Below are positions 31,701 to 41,292 of a DNA stretch of 41,292 bases, one piece after another. The DNA is from a virus: positions 1 through 41,292 of IMG/VR virus record IMGVR_UViG_3300034082_001230. One strand, given 5' to 3'. Both the position numbers and the translations under genes were made by a program. The notes beneath the pieces are model-generated. The model did no database searches, was not told the origin of the DNA, and was given only the letters and a program-made list of their open reading frames with translations. Position 1 is the stretch's first letter, and each line of letters opens with the position of its first letter.

Positions 31701-34700
31701 CATTCTTTTGGAGTGATATGTTGTATACTGGAAGTCCATATAGAACCAACAGTTATCCATTTAATGTTTCATTATCTACTATTACATTACCAACATATAG
31801 AACTTATGATTTTACATCAGCGAACTATTATGGTTTAGCTGTTTATATTACTACTACAGTTAATGGTCAACTAGTTACTAATCAATTGATACGTGGTGTG
31901 GATTATGTTGTTAATAATATTAGTCCAAATTTAACAGTAACATATAACATTGTTGCTGGTGATACAATTACAGTTAATGAATACAATCAAACATATGGTA
32001 CATATTGTCCAAACACACCAACTAAACTAGGATTATATCCAAGTTTTATTCCTGAAGTTATCTTAGATAATACTTATACTATCCCAACTTATTTTATTTT
32101 AGGTCATGATGGTAGTTATACAAAACTTTATGGTAATTATATTAACGGTCAGTTAACTGATTTCCGTGATAAAGTTTTATTAGAATTTGAAACTAGAATT
32201 TACAATAACTTAAAAGTTTCTGGTGATATACCATTATCAGCAGATGAAGTTATTCCAGGACAATTTAGAACCACTGATTATTCACAAAGTGAAATATTAG
32301 ATATATATAGAACAAATTTCTTAAAATGGGTTGGTTTAAATCGTATTGATTATAAAACACAACAATACAATAGATCAAATCAATTTTCATATAATTATAA
32401 TAAGAGTACTAACATACTTAACAATGAATTGTTAAAACAAGGTTATTGGAGAGGTGTATATAATTGGTTCTATGATACTAGTGATCCAGCAAATGCGCCA
32501 TGGGAAATGTTAGGATTAACCAGTGAACCAACTTGGTGGACTGATAGATACGGTGCTGCTCCATATACTAGTGATAATACATATATGTGGCAAGAAATTA
32601 GTGAAGGTTATGTATGGAATAATGGTGATAGTTATATTAATCCATTTAAAATCAGACCAGAATTATTAAGTGTATTGCCAGTAAATCCGGCTGGAACATT
32701 ACAATCACCATTACCAATTGTAGTTGGTAATTATGATTCATTTACATTTGAACGTAATTGGATTGTAGGAGATCAAGGGCCGGCAGAAACTGCATATCTA
32801 CGCAGTAGTTCATATCCATTTGATTTAATGCGTATATTAGCATTAACTAAACCAGCAAAATTCTTTAACTTAAATGTTGATCGTGATTTGTACAAATATA
32901 ATAAAGAATTCAATCAATATCTATACAATGATCGTTATCATTTGAATCCTAGAGAGATTCAAGTTTATGGATATGACGAATCCACTTCTCAAGGCGTGTC
33001 CAAGGCATCGTATATTAATTGGGTAGTAGACTATATCAATCAACGTGGTGTTAATGGTACAACTGAAGTTACTACAACCTTGAAAAATCTAGATGTCAGA
33101 CTAACATATAATATGGCTGGATTTAGTAGTAAACAATACTTAAAATTTTTGATTGAAAAATCAACACCGAATACTCAAAATACAACATTGTTAATTCCAG
33201 ACAATAGTTATAGTGTGTTGTTATACGATAATGTACCAGAAGATAAAATTGTATATAGTTCAGTTATTGTACAACGTACTAGTGCGGGTTATACAGTTTG
33301 GGGAAATAGTCAAAGCGATCCATTCTTTACGGTATCAGTACCTAAAGCTGGATTTACAAAAACATTAAGTGTGAATAATCTGTCAGTGACAGTTAGTAGT
33401 GAATTTTATACAGACAAAACTATTACAATACCATATGGTAATTTATATTATACTACTCAGGGAGTTAGTGAATTTATTAAATCATATGGACAGTATCTAG
33501 TAGATCAAGGTATGATTTTTGGTTATGTAATTGATACTATAACCTATGACTGGGATCAAATGATTCGTGAGTTTTTGCATTGGGCAGAACAAAGTTGGGA
33601 AGTTGGTAGTACTATCAATTTAAACCCATCTGCTAAAATTGCCACTGTAAATAGACCAGGATTAGTGGTTCAACCGTTGACAATTCAACAAGATAATTTT
33701 ATTTTAAATCAAAATCTAATACCATTACAAAGTCAAAATGCTAGTATTGTAAGAGAAAATGAAAGTTTTACAGTTGGTGTATTAACTGACGGAGATAGTG
33801 TAGCCTTTACAAATCTTAATTTGGCTAGTATGGAACACGCAGTAGTGTTTGATAATTCTACCATATTCAATGATACCATTTATGATTTAGTTACTGGATT
33901 ACGTCAACAAAGATTGGTATTACAGGGTTATAAATCAGGTGAATGGAATGGATATGTTAATGCCAGTGGATTTATTATCAATGAAGATAATATTCAAGAA
34001 TGGGTACCTAACATCAAATATGCTAGTGGGAAAATTGTAACTTATAAAAATCAATATTGGGTTGCTAATCAATTGATTCAACCACAAGCAGAATTCTTTA
34101 ATGAACAATGGACTCAAACAACATACGATAAAATTAAAACTGGATTATTACCTAATCCAAGTACCAATGCATATGAAAGTTTATATTACTATGATAGTAC
34201 TAGAGCAAACTTTGAACTAGATGCCGATCTATTATCATTTAGTTTGATAGGTTATAGACCAAGACAATATTTGGCTGATGCCGAATTAAGTGATATTACT
34301 CAAATTGGTGTATATAAAAACATCATTAAAGAAAAAGGAACTAACTTAATTGCTAATGCTTTTAAGAGTGCAAACTTAACTCAGGGTAAAATTGATTACA
34401 ATGTAAAAGAAAATTGGGCAATTAAAACCAGTGTATTTGGTAGCGTATCTAACAGTAATTTTGTTGAATGTTTATTACTTCAGAATGAACTAACTGGTAA
34501 TCCAACACTATTAGGATTCTCAGATAATGGATCTGTAAGCGGAGTTCAACAAACAGTATTGATGAATGATATCATCAACTGGAATATGCCACCAACATCT
34601 GCAAATTTCTTACCGCCATTTAATGACGTTTATTCATATGAACGTGGTTTACCAAGCGCAGGATATGTCAATCTAAATGATGTAAAATTTAAAGCGTTTG

Positions 34701-37700
34701 AACTTACTGATTTAAATAATACATTTGATACTACCAATATTGACACGTTGAATCGTGGTGATAATATTTGGGTTGCCAAATATCGTGGAAGTTGGAATGT
34801 ATTTACTCCACAAACAGTAAACACACAAGTAATAAGTATCATTAATAATTTAAATAATACAATTACTGTTAACTTTGGTAAAAATCCAAATTTGGCAAAA
34901 AATGATCCAATTGCAATTAGTAATTTTGATTCTAGAATCAATGGTTATTATGAAGTTCTATCAGTGAATTCATTAACTAGTGTAATTATTTCAAAAGCAT
35001 TGGATAATGCTGTATTACAATTACAAGGTAATGGTATAGCCTTTAAACTAGTATCTAGAAGATTTACTCAAGCTAGCGATCAAGTATATAGTACGGTATT
35101 CAATAGTGAATATTATACCAAAAAATCTTGGATTGATAGAGATACAGACAATCAGTGGGCTGTATGGTCATGTGGTCCAGATTATACTGAGTTTAATATT
35201 GACTCTACAGAATTGAATTTACAAGATTTGGGTAGTAGTGTTGCATACAGTACAGAAATAGGTTATGTTGGGGCCAGTGCAATTGATGGAACAATTTATC
35301 GTTATTATACTGACACTACTGGTCAAACTATAACTCAAACTATATCTCAACCTTCTTCAACATTTGGCACAGCCATGGTTGCAGTAGATGAATACTTGTA
35401 TGTCAGCGATGCACTTAATAATAAAGTTTATGTGTATAAGGTAAATTATCCAAGTAATTTTATCACATTACAAACAATTATTAATCAGATTACCACTGGA
35501 CAAATAACAGTTAGTGCTGATAATCAATGGGTATATATTTCCGATGTGGAAACAAAAACTATTGCAGTTTGGGCATTAATGACTAGTGGTGATTATGAAT
35601 ATGTTAGTACTATTACTGGTCCAAGTACTGCTACGGGATTTGGTACTTCAATCACTACTAGTATAGATGGAGTTAAATTAATTGTAGGTGCACCATTAGA
35701 AAGTTTAGTAACAAGTGGATCAACTCAATTAACTGGTTCTGGCGCAGCTTATGTATATACTAGAAGTGTACAAAGATTCATGTCAAATGGTACAAGTACT
35801 ACATACACAGTTAATGGAACTATTCCTAATGCAATTGCTGATGTCTTAGTTGATGATGTATTAACTAATGATGTATCTGTTTATGCTAATGGTTCAGTGG
35901 TATTTACTATTGCTCCAATTTATGGTAGTATTATTGAAGTAAGTTATGGAGAAATGAATCTTGTTACTCAATTATTAAGTAGCAATCCGATAGTTGGCGG
36001 TAACTTTGGTACTAGTGTATCAACCAACAAATTTGGAGCTCAATTAGTAATTGGATGTCCAAGTGAATTACAAACTGTTAATAATATATCAAACGTTCAA
36101 GGTGCAGTATATCGTTTCACCAATGGTGGTCAACAATATGGTTCAGTAGTTGGATCAGTTAGTGGCACCGCATCTGGATACATTTTCATTGATGGATTTA
36201 AAGTAACTTATTCTGGCACTGCAGATCAAATAGCTCAATCAATTAATACTCAAACTCCAACCAATATTATAGCTGTTGCTAGTGGTAATATACTTCAAAT
36301 TGGAGTTATAAACAATACAGTAGAAACTATTAATAATATTATTGATATTACTGGACCAGAAGAATACATTACTAATTTGGGATTAACATTGTATGTTAAT
36401 ACACAAGTAATAGTTAATCCAAATTTACCAACAATTGGAAGTTTTGGAAAAGTAGTATCTATGGGAACTCGTGACAGTATGGTAGTCAGTGATCCAACTG
36501 CTACAGTGTATGCTGAAACAACATTTGATTATAATATAGTTGACCCAACCGTATGTAATCCTATAGTATCAATTGACAATTTTACTATTTTTGATCACGG
36601 TGCTACGGCGTTTATTGACACATTTGCAAACACTGGAGTAGTATATGAATTTGACTATCTACCAGCTGCGGATGAAAGCATTATTAATCCTGGAAAATAT
36701 GTATTTGGTCAATTTATTCAAAGTATAGATAGAACTGGAATAGCAAATACTCCAAAATTTGGAACCAGTGTAGTTGATAATGATGGTGTAATAGTTGTAG
36801 GTGCTCCAAATTGGTATAGTACTGGTACTGGAAGAATTTTTGGATATGTTAACTATTGTCAAACTAGTAGTTGGTACATAGATAAGAAACCATTACCAAT
36901 GGTCTCAGTTGAACGTTTAAATAATATATCTATCTATGATACTATTAGTAATAATACATTAGATTATCTAGATTATATTGATCCAGTACAAGGAAAATTA
37001 TTAGGTGCAGTTGAAACAAATTTAGATTATATAAGTTCAACTAACCCAGCCACATATTCTGATGGAATAGTGTGGAGTTTTGAACATGTTGGTACTACAT
37101 GGCTTGATACAACAAGTATTAGAATGTTGAATTATAATCAACCAAGTGTGTCATATAACTCTAAAAATTGGGGTAAAGCATTTCCTGGAAGTACAGCCGA
37201 TATATATACTTGGATAGGAAGTTCATTCCCACCAATTCAATATAGTGGTAGTGGATTCGTAGTTGATTTTAATAATTATACTACAGTTAAAAGTTTAGAT
37301 CGCTCAACCAATGCTATTGTTGTTGACTATTTTTTCTGGGTTAAAAATTATAATTTTATTCCACCGGGAAAAACACTAAGTCCATTGACGTTAAGTCAAT
37401 ATATACTTAACCCACTTAATAGCGGAATAAGTTTCTTAGGTGCAATTACTACTAACGTTGTTGGATTGTTTAATTGTGAAAGTAGTATTAATGCGGCCAG
37501 TAGTGCACTACATATTGGTTACAGTATTGGTAATACACCAGATCAAAAACATCAAAGTTGGACATTAATTCAAGAAAATAATGCAACTGATTTCTTAACT
37601 GGATTCCCAACAGAAAGTCAACCAAATCCAATTGGATTATATTCAAAATATTTAGATAGTTTTGCTGGACAAAATCGTCTTGGAATATATATACCAAATT

Positions 37701-40700
37701 CAAAATTACCAATTTTGACTCGTTATGGTATTGATTATTCACAAAGTATGTTTATAAATCGTCCATTGGCACTACAAAATTATATTACATATGCTAATGA
37801 AGTTTTAATAAAATTACCTATTGCTGAAACTCGCAGTTTATATTTCTTAAATCAAGTCGGAGTTGGATATGATACAAGAGATTACTGGTCATATACTGAT
37901 TGGTGGGCAACTGGATATAGTAGTAGTACAAAGATTGTACTTGAAGTAAACACTGTTACTGATCTACAAACACTACAACCAAATCAAATACTTCCAGGAA
38001 CAGAACAAATTGTTATTGGACTATCAGATGGCATCATTGTAAAAGTAAAAGCCAATGCACAAGGTAATAGTGAAACTTGGACATGGTATGCGGCTACTGG
38101 ATGGGACAGAATAGGTTTACAAAACGGTACAATTCAAATTTCAGAAACATTATATAATACCCCAGTTCATTGGGATATTGGTGGTTGGGATATTGGATTA
38201 TATGATGATACAGTATATGAAGAAACTTATTGGATCATTCGTTGGTTAAACGAAGAAGCTTATATAGAAGATTTGTTGATTGAACGTAATAATAGTTTAA
38301 TATTAATGTTTAATTATATTCAAAGCGAATCACTAGAACAACAAAATTATCTTACATGGCTCAACAAAACCAGTTTGATTGATGTAACTCATACTGTTCG
38401 TAAATTATTACCATACAAGAAATTTCAAAGAGATAATCAGGAATTCTTGAGTGGATATTTGAATGAAATTAAACCATTTCACGTTAAAATTAAAGACTTC
38501 TTATATGTATATCCGGGACAAGATACGTTCTTGGGCGATGTAACTGACTTTGATTTACCGGCAAAATTTGTACCAAGTGTGGGACAATTTGAAACTCCAC
38601 AATTAGTATATACTACTCCAGAATTATATACACCAGAATATTTATCTACTAGTACAGTATGGCAATCGCCTGAATATACTCAATGGATTGAAAATTATGG
38701 TTTAAGTATTACAAATGAAAAAGGTCTTTATAATTTAACATCATTATCGGCATATATTACTTCAACTGCAACAATTATACCAGTTAAAAATACATATGGT
38801 ATGCCTGATGCTGGATTTATATATATTGGCGCTGAGAAAATTTCTTACAGTAATGTTGATAAGTTACAAAACGTTTTAACAGATATACAACGAGGAATTG
38901 AATCAACTCCAACTGATCATTATCCAAATGATATAGTTAGTGCCATATTACCAGCGGTAATTGTATTAGATAAAGCACGTGGATATGTAAATCCACCAGT
39001 GATTACTGTTATTAATAACAGTGCTTATCCTGAACCAAGAACTGTTGCTCAGCTAGTTCCAAATATGGTTAACGAATCATTGATATCAGTTCAGGTATTT
39101 AATTCTGGATCTGGTTACGCTACACAACCAATGATTGAAATTGAAAGTAGTTCAATATCTTCTACGTTTGTCAGTACTGATGTTAATATTGTATTCAATA
39201 CTATTACAGTAGTAGATCATAGTTTTGAAACTGGTGATTCTATTAAGTATTCAATTGGTTTAAATACAGTATCTCCACTTGGATTAATTAATAATAGTTA
39301 CTATTATGTAAGAGTTATTGACGTTAATACTATTGCACTTTATTATTCAGTTAAGGGTGCTTATAACATTGACAAAACTAGTTTGATGGATACTGAACGT
39401 GTTCAATTAGAAACACAAGGTTCTGGAACTGAAAATACAGTGGCAGTTACGGCCAGAGTAGCATTACTAACTTCAAGTCAACCTGTTAGAGAATTAATGA
39501 CTACTATTAAATTTGATAGAACAAGTTATGGTAGTTTAATTACTGAATGGATTAGTGGTACTATATATGCAGGAGAATTTACTGATATTGGAAAACTATC
39601 AAGTTCAACATTATTAGCGGCGTCAAGTAGTCCATGGGAATATTTGTCATGGAATGGAACAAATTGGGATGCTGATTTATTAGCATCAGCACAGGGTGCA
39701 TCATTACCTATAGTACAAGTTAGAAATTCATATTCATATAATGGACCAGTAATTGTAGAATTAAATTATGGATATACACCTGTAACTCCAGGACAATTAA
39801 CTGGTCAAAAAATTACTGCCTATAAAGTTAGTTCAGGATGGGATATTAATGATTGGGATGCAGAAGACTGGGATCTTACTTATCTTGAATGGATTGATCC
39901 AATTGATTACTATGTAAAAGTTATTTCTACAACATTAGTAGAAATATACTATGATCCATTATTTAATTTGCCAGTAAAACTTGTTGACTTTAATTACACT
40001 GTTAATGACGTATTATTCTTAAAAGAACCATTTACATTTAGTAAAAGTTTAGTGACATATGCGGGAAAATTATATCAATGTATAGTTAGTAATAATGATA
40101 CAATATTTGACTATAGTAAGTGGGAACAAATTTATAGTAATAATTCAATATTGAATGCTGCTGATAGAATTGCTGCTTTTTACGAACCAACTGCTAATAT
40201 GACGGGACGTGATCTTAGACAGTTAATGAGTGGTGTAGTTTATCCTAACGCTACTACACTTGGAACGCCGTTTAATTATAATGATGGTGAATTATATGAT
40301 TCAGTTGGTTATGGATATTCGTCATATGATGTTAATTCAACAGCCGAAATTGATACAAATCTTCAATCGCCAGATTTTAACTATAATCAATTGACTAACC
40401 CAACTACATATGATGTACAGGGTGGATCATTTAATGACGGTTATGGCCCAGAAGAATTGATTCCTGGTTTAATCACTGATTTCTTAGAATTCAATGTTAC
40501 TACTGATCCAACAACATTAAGTCCGGGTGAATATTTGAACTTTAGAATTCAAGTTGGTAAATTTGGTACAGATTCTGCTTATAACGTTAATCCATATAGT
40601 AATATATACACAACTACAGTTTATAATACTAATCCATATACTCAAACATATTTGACTCAAGATTTTGTCAGTACTAATAGTATAAGTGATGTATTACATG

Positions 40701-41242
40701 TCAATGATGCCAGTAAATTGGTAGCAACAATTGTTGAACCAGTTACCACTGACAGTAATGGAGTTGCATATATTTTAAGTGTGGCACAGTATATGACTGC
40801 ATATCCAATATTAAGTATTCCGAATGCATTTACATATGAATATGTCAATTATAATGATATCAAGTTAACTATTAGCGGTATTACTAGTCCGACATTGTTA
40901 TATGTTACCATTAGTGAAGGTAATATGTTGTTGGTTAATAGCGAATATATTCAATTTACTAATATTGATTTGGCAACTGACACTTTAAGTGGTTTATTAC
41001 GTGGTAGAAATGGTACTATTACTAATGAGTTTATTGAATCTGGTACTATAGTTCAAAGTGTATTAATTAGAGATAGATTACCACAACAATATTACTTTCA
41101 ATGGTGGTATGATTATTATGAAGGATGGGATATGTATGATTGGGAGGCAGAAGACTGGGATATTAATGGTCCATTGAGTCAAACTTTAGATCAAAGCACT
41201 ACAGTTTCTGCACTTTTCTTAAAGAGAGTAGTGGCACCATGA
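28730..41242 (+). CDS. Giant baseplate wedge/virion structural protein (gp7 position)
   Basis: 4170 aa, four times T4 gp7. The N-terminus FLPEVFRTDSNAQFLSATLD, followed by ESEYYSWDSFADLDKIVNYS and QYYWLPYGPDAV, matches giant structural proteins of marine T4-like phages (recalled). Domains seen: a cupredoxin-like segment at about 175-235 (LLRGGTYTFEV); a CBM5/12-like carbohydrate-binding pattern at about 1757-1795 and another at about 3770-3802 (GKLYQC...W); a beta-propeller-like region at about 2190-2690 with FG-GAP-type repeats (FGTSITTSIDGVKLIVGAP, FGTSVSTNKFGAQLVIGCP, FGTSVVDNDGVIVVGAP); and Trp/Asp motifs near 453, 3147, 3702 and 4130. A role at the baseplate periphery, holding fibres or touching the cell surface, is likely from position and domains. 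The stop overlaps the next ATG. Confidence 0.8.
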   Translation: MATKIRSLDFLPEVFRTDSNAQFLSATLDQLVQQPDLRRVEGFIGQKYGYSINPTDRYVVEPTKVRYDYQLDPSVVFLKTETQTAKDFINYPGLLNALQNNGAITNNNDRLFESEYYSWDSFADLDKIVNYSQYYWLPYGPDAVTVSTNTIYLSDNYNITYSDTGYTINNSVQKNPSITLLRGGTYTFEVNQSSQFWIQGVPGLSGYGLSPNTSTRDVLGVENNGDSIGTVTFTVPAKDAQSEYDLPGNNTVDLVTTLTYAQINGQTAASIGNIDGVTQLNGRTLMFYNNDEAGSSQTYFYSISVNISTNIVTLTQGIGIPNSQKITVTSGTTYVGRTFYRDGTGTIKLIPYLSAVLDTLYYQDGSNPLNVGVINLIENNTTNSINIDQILGKKNYTSPNGVTFINGLKVIFEGTTVPSTYQNNEYYVEGVGTAINLLLVNDYRSVESDEPGTYYPWDYYNWDDKEWDQSNNVPLYPDYLTINRNSRDLNAWSRSNRWFNIQVINATIEKNGQLTSIIGNTSTRAQRPIIEFYGNLGLYNSGTKFLDFVSLFDNTTIDAFTEIVGQPAYTIDGQPLLSGQTIIFNHDDNSLVRKNVYEVSFVPTGPGNSNVIALNIVETAQDKNQVTIISGTVRKSTSWRFNSVDSTWIQCQQKSTVNQAPLYDIYDINGISLSDQLYYNGSTFAGTKLFSYTDGTGKVDPILGFPISYSSTVSIGDINFTVNLNKDLFYYQQSDSVVEEKINIGYVYDYLTPDVPTKKTGWVTAFTQSFQSQVFEFTVNQETQSRFTCDVVVKTDTVIDPHHVYVNDVSLDEDTAYSHVIDLNNNTTTIILNTPAIRGNKVTVTLLSDQVSRTGYYEIPSNLQNNPFNTDITNVDVGDIKNQYDTIFENTVGVTGQVFGPNNVYNLGNLNRFGTAIIQNSASLVLPGVFLRKPGFNLFEALQFNSDQYTNFKSLLINLTDQNDFTVYTTPATMLDTILYQIASTRNSTNSFFWSDMLYTGSPYRTNSYPFNVSLSTITLPTYRTYDFTSANYYGLAVYITTTVNGQLVTNQLIRGVDYVVNNISPNLTVTYNIVAGDTITVNEYNQTYGTYCPNTPTKLGLYPSFIPEVILDNTYTIPTYFILGHDGSYTKLYGNYINGQLTDFRDKVLLEFETRIYNNLKVSGDIPLSADEVIPGQFRTTDYSQSEILDIYRTNFLKWVGLNRIDYKTQQYNRSNQFSYNYNKSTNILNNELLKQGYWRGVYNWFYDTSDPANAPWEMLGLTSEPTWWTDRYGAAPYTSDNTYMWQEISEGYVWNNGDSYINPFKIRPELLSVLPVNPAGTLQSPLPIVVGNYDSFTFERNWIVGDQGPAETAYLRSSSYPFDLMRILALTKPAKFFNLNVDRDLYKYNKEFNQYLYNDRYHLNPREIQVYGYDESTSQGVSKASYINWVVDYINQRGVNGTTEVTTTLKNLDVRLTYNMAGFSSKQYLKFLIEKSTPNTQNTTLLIPDNSYSVLLYDNVPEDKIVYSSVIVQRTSAGYTVWGNSQSDPFFTVSVPKAGFTKTLSVNNLSVTVSSEFYTDKTITIPYGNLYYTTQGVSEFIKSYGQYLVDQGMIFGYVIDTITYDWDQMIREFLHWAEQSWEVGSTINLNPSAKIATVNRPGLVVQPLTIQQDNFILNQNLIPLQSQNASIVRENESFTVGVLTDGDSVAFTNLNLASMEHAVVFDNSTIFNDTIYDLVTGLRQQRLVLQGYKSGEWNGYVNASGFIINEDNIQEWVPNIKYASGKIVTYKNQYWVANQLIQPQAEFFNEQWTQTTYDKIKTGLLPNPSTNAYESLYYYDSTRANFELDADLLSFSLIGYRPRQYLADAELSDITQIGVYKNIIKEKGTNLIANAFKSANLTQGKIDYNVKENWAIKTSVFGSVSNSNFVECLLLQNELTGNPTLLGFSDNGSVSGVQQTVLMNDIINWNMPPTSANFLPPFNDVYSYERGLPSAGYVNLNDVKFKAFELTDLNNTFDTTNIDTLNRGDNIWVAKYRGSWNVFTPQTVNTQVISIINNLNNTITVNFGKNPNLAKNDPIAISNFDSRINGYYEVLSVNSLTSVIISKALDNAVLQLQGNGIAFKLVSRRFTQASDQVYSTVFNSEYYTKKSWIDRDTDNQWAVWSCGPDYTEFNIDSTELNLQDLGSSVAYSTEIGYVGASAIDGTIYRYYTDTTGQTITQTISQPSSTFGTAMVAVDEYLYVSDALNNKVYVYKVNYPSNFITLQTIINQITTGQITVSADNQWVYISDVETKTIAVWALMTSGDYEYVSTITGPSTATGFGTSITTSIDGVKLIVGAPLESLVTSGSTQLTGSGAAYVYTRSVQRFMSNGTSTTYTVNGTIPNAIADVLVDDVLTNDVSVYANGSVVFTIAPIYGSIIEVSYGEMNLVTQLLSSNPIVGGNFGTSVSTNKFGAQLVIGCPSELQTVNNISNVQGAVYRFTNGGQQYGSVVGSVSGTASGYIFIDGFKVTYSGTADQIAQSINTQTPTNIIAVASGNILQIGVINNTVETINNIIDITGPEEYITNLGLTLYVNTQVIVNPNLPTIGSFGKVVSMGTRDSMVVSDPTATVYAETTFDYNIVDPTVCNPIVSIDNFTIFDHGATAFIDTFANTGVVYEFDYLPAADESIINPGKYVFGQFIQSIDRTGIANTPKFGTSVVDNDGVIVVGAPNWYSTGTGRIFGYVNYCQTSSWYIDKKPLPMVSVERLNNISIYDTISNNTLDYLDYIDPVQGKLLGAVETNLDYISSTNPATYSDGIVWSFEHVGTTWLDTTSIRMLNYNQPSVSYNSKNWGKAFPGSTADIYTWIGSSFPPIQYSGSGFVVDFNNYTTVKSLDRSTNAIVVDYFFWVKNYNFIPPGKTLSPLTLSQYILNPLNSGISFLGAITTNVVGLFNCESSINAASSALHIGYSIGNTPDQKHQSWTLIQENNATDFLTGFPTESQPNPIGLYSKYLDSFAGQNRLGIYIPNSKLPILTRYGIDYSQSMFINRPLALQNYITYANEVLIKLPIAETRSLYFLNQVGVGYDTRDYWSYTDWWATGYSSSTKIVLEVNTVTDLQTLQPNQILPGTEQIVIGLSDGIIVKVKANAQGNSETWTWYAATGWDRIGLQNGTIQISETLYNTPVHWDIGGWDIGLYDDTVYEETYWIIRWLNEEAYIEDLLIERNNSLILMFNYIQSESLEQQNYLTWLNKTSLIDVTHTVRKLLPYKKFQRDNQEFLSGYLNEIKPFHVKIKDFLYVYPGQDTFLGDVTDFDLPAKFVPSVGQFETPQLVYTTPELYTPEYLSTSTVWQSPEYTQWIENYGLSITNEKGLYNLTSLSAYITSTATIIPVKNTYGMPDAGFIYIGAEKISYSNVDKLQNVLTDIQRGIESTPTDHYPNDIVSAILPAVIVLDKARGYVNPPVITVINNSAYPEPRTVAQLVPNMVNESLISVQVFNSGSGYATQPMIEIESSSISSTFVSTDVNIVFNTITVVDHSFETGDSIKYSIGLNTVSPLGLINNSYYYVRVIDVNTIALYYSVKGAYNIDKTSLMDTERVQLETQGSGTENTVAVTARVALLTSSQPVRELMTTIKFDRTSYGSLITEWISGTIYAGEFTDIGKLSSSTLLAASSSPWEYLSWNGTNWDADLLASAQGASLPIVQVRNSYSYNGPVIVELNYGYTPVTPGQLTGQKITAYKVSSGWDINDWDAEDWDLTYLEWIDPIDYYVKVISTTLVEIYYDPLFNLPVKLVDFNYTVNDVLFLKEPFTFSKSLVTYAGKLYQCIVSNNDTIFDYSKWEQIYSNNSILNAADRIAAFYEPTANMTGRDLRQLMSGVVYPNATTLGTPFNYNDGELYDSVGYGYSSYDVNSTAEIDTNLQSPDFNYNQLTNPTTYDVQGGSFNDGYGPEELIPGLITDFLEFNVTTDPTTLSPGEYLNFRIQVGKFGTDSAYNVNPYSNIYTTTVYNTNPYTQTYLTQDFVSTNSISDVLHVNDASKLVATIVEPVTTDSNGVAYILSVAQYMTAYPILSIPNAFTYEYVNYNDIKLTISGITSPTLLYVTISEGNMLLVNSEYIQFTNIDLATDTLSGLLRGRNGTITNEFIESGTIVQSVLIRDRLPQQYYFQWWYDYYEGWDMYDWEAEDWDINGPLSQTLDQSTTVSALFLKRVVAP

Positions 41243-41292
41243 CTAAATATAACATGAACACAAATAATGCATCTAAAGTAAGTCAAGAACAG
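41239..41292 (+). CDS. Unidentified baseplate-region gene, 5' end only
   Basis: 18 codons visible, starting MTKYNMNTNNASKVSQEQ, running off the right edge. The ATG overlaps the stop of the giant gene (ATGA), so it is cotranscribed and probably translationally coupled. In T4 the next wedge gene would be gene 8, but too little is visible to identify it. Confidence 0.6.
   Translation, partial: MTKYNMNTNNASKVSQEQ

Noticed and set aside
1-41292. CRISPR arrays, insertion sequences, integrase or attachment sites
   Set aside because: No spaced direct-repeat arrays, transposase motifs or integrase-like proteins were seen; the window is consistent with a lytic phage.

Overview
The window is the structural and replication core of a T4-like myovirus genome with low G+C and no bacterial housekeeping genes. 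It holds recognisable homologues of the portal gp20, prohead protease gp21 (5' end only), recombination pair gp46/gp47, late sigma factor gp55, and baseplate proteins gp26, gp48, gp53, gp5, gp25 and gp6. The order gp48-gp53-hub-gp5-gp25-gp6-giant wedge protein is the one seen in marine T4-like phages (cyanophages, pelagiphages). No photosynthesis or other host-metabolism gene is present. The host is not identifiable from the sequence; a marine proteobacterial host is an inference from the A+T-rich composition and protein families.

Layout. 1-3858 (minus strand): portal gp20, a 74-aa conserved small protein, an acidic scaffold-core protein and the start of gp21, interrupted by a plus-strand homing-endonuclease-like gene (1386-2087). 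3889-8964 (minus): two tandem paralogous tape-measure-like proteins; the larger carries two peptidoglycan hydrolase domains. 9045-10093 (plus): gp26 followed by a short ORF in the -1 frame, with a textbook -1 frameshift signal between them. 10154-10606: a hairpin-rich region with no credible gene. 10607-15332 (minus): PD-(D/E)XK nuclease, gp46, gp47 and an enlarged gp55, driven by two good sigma70-type promoters. 15482-41292 (plus): the baseplate operon, containing a second homing-endonuclease-like gene and ending in a 4170-aa giant protein plus the start of another gene.

How it works together. Early genes (gp47-gp46-nuclease, gp55) have host-type TTGAnn-17-TATAAT promoters. Structural genes are preceded by an 8-mer of the form N(A/C)TAAATA, the expected late element read by a gp55-type sigma factor. 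Three divergent gene pairs are served by paired late elements on opposite strands. Three intrinsic terminators separate transcription units.

Most notable: (i) gp26 ends in a T TTT TTC slippery heptamer, a 7-nt spacer and a 12-bp hairpin, and the -1 frame continues for 76 codons, which predicts a G/GT-type tail assembly chaperone pair next to the tape-measure-like genes; (ii) peptidoglycan hydrolase activity appears to sit in the tape-measure-like protein rather than in gp5; (iii) two related homing endonucleases sit among late genes, one placed between a late promoter and the giant wedge gene; (iv) an unexplained structured non-coding region.
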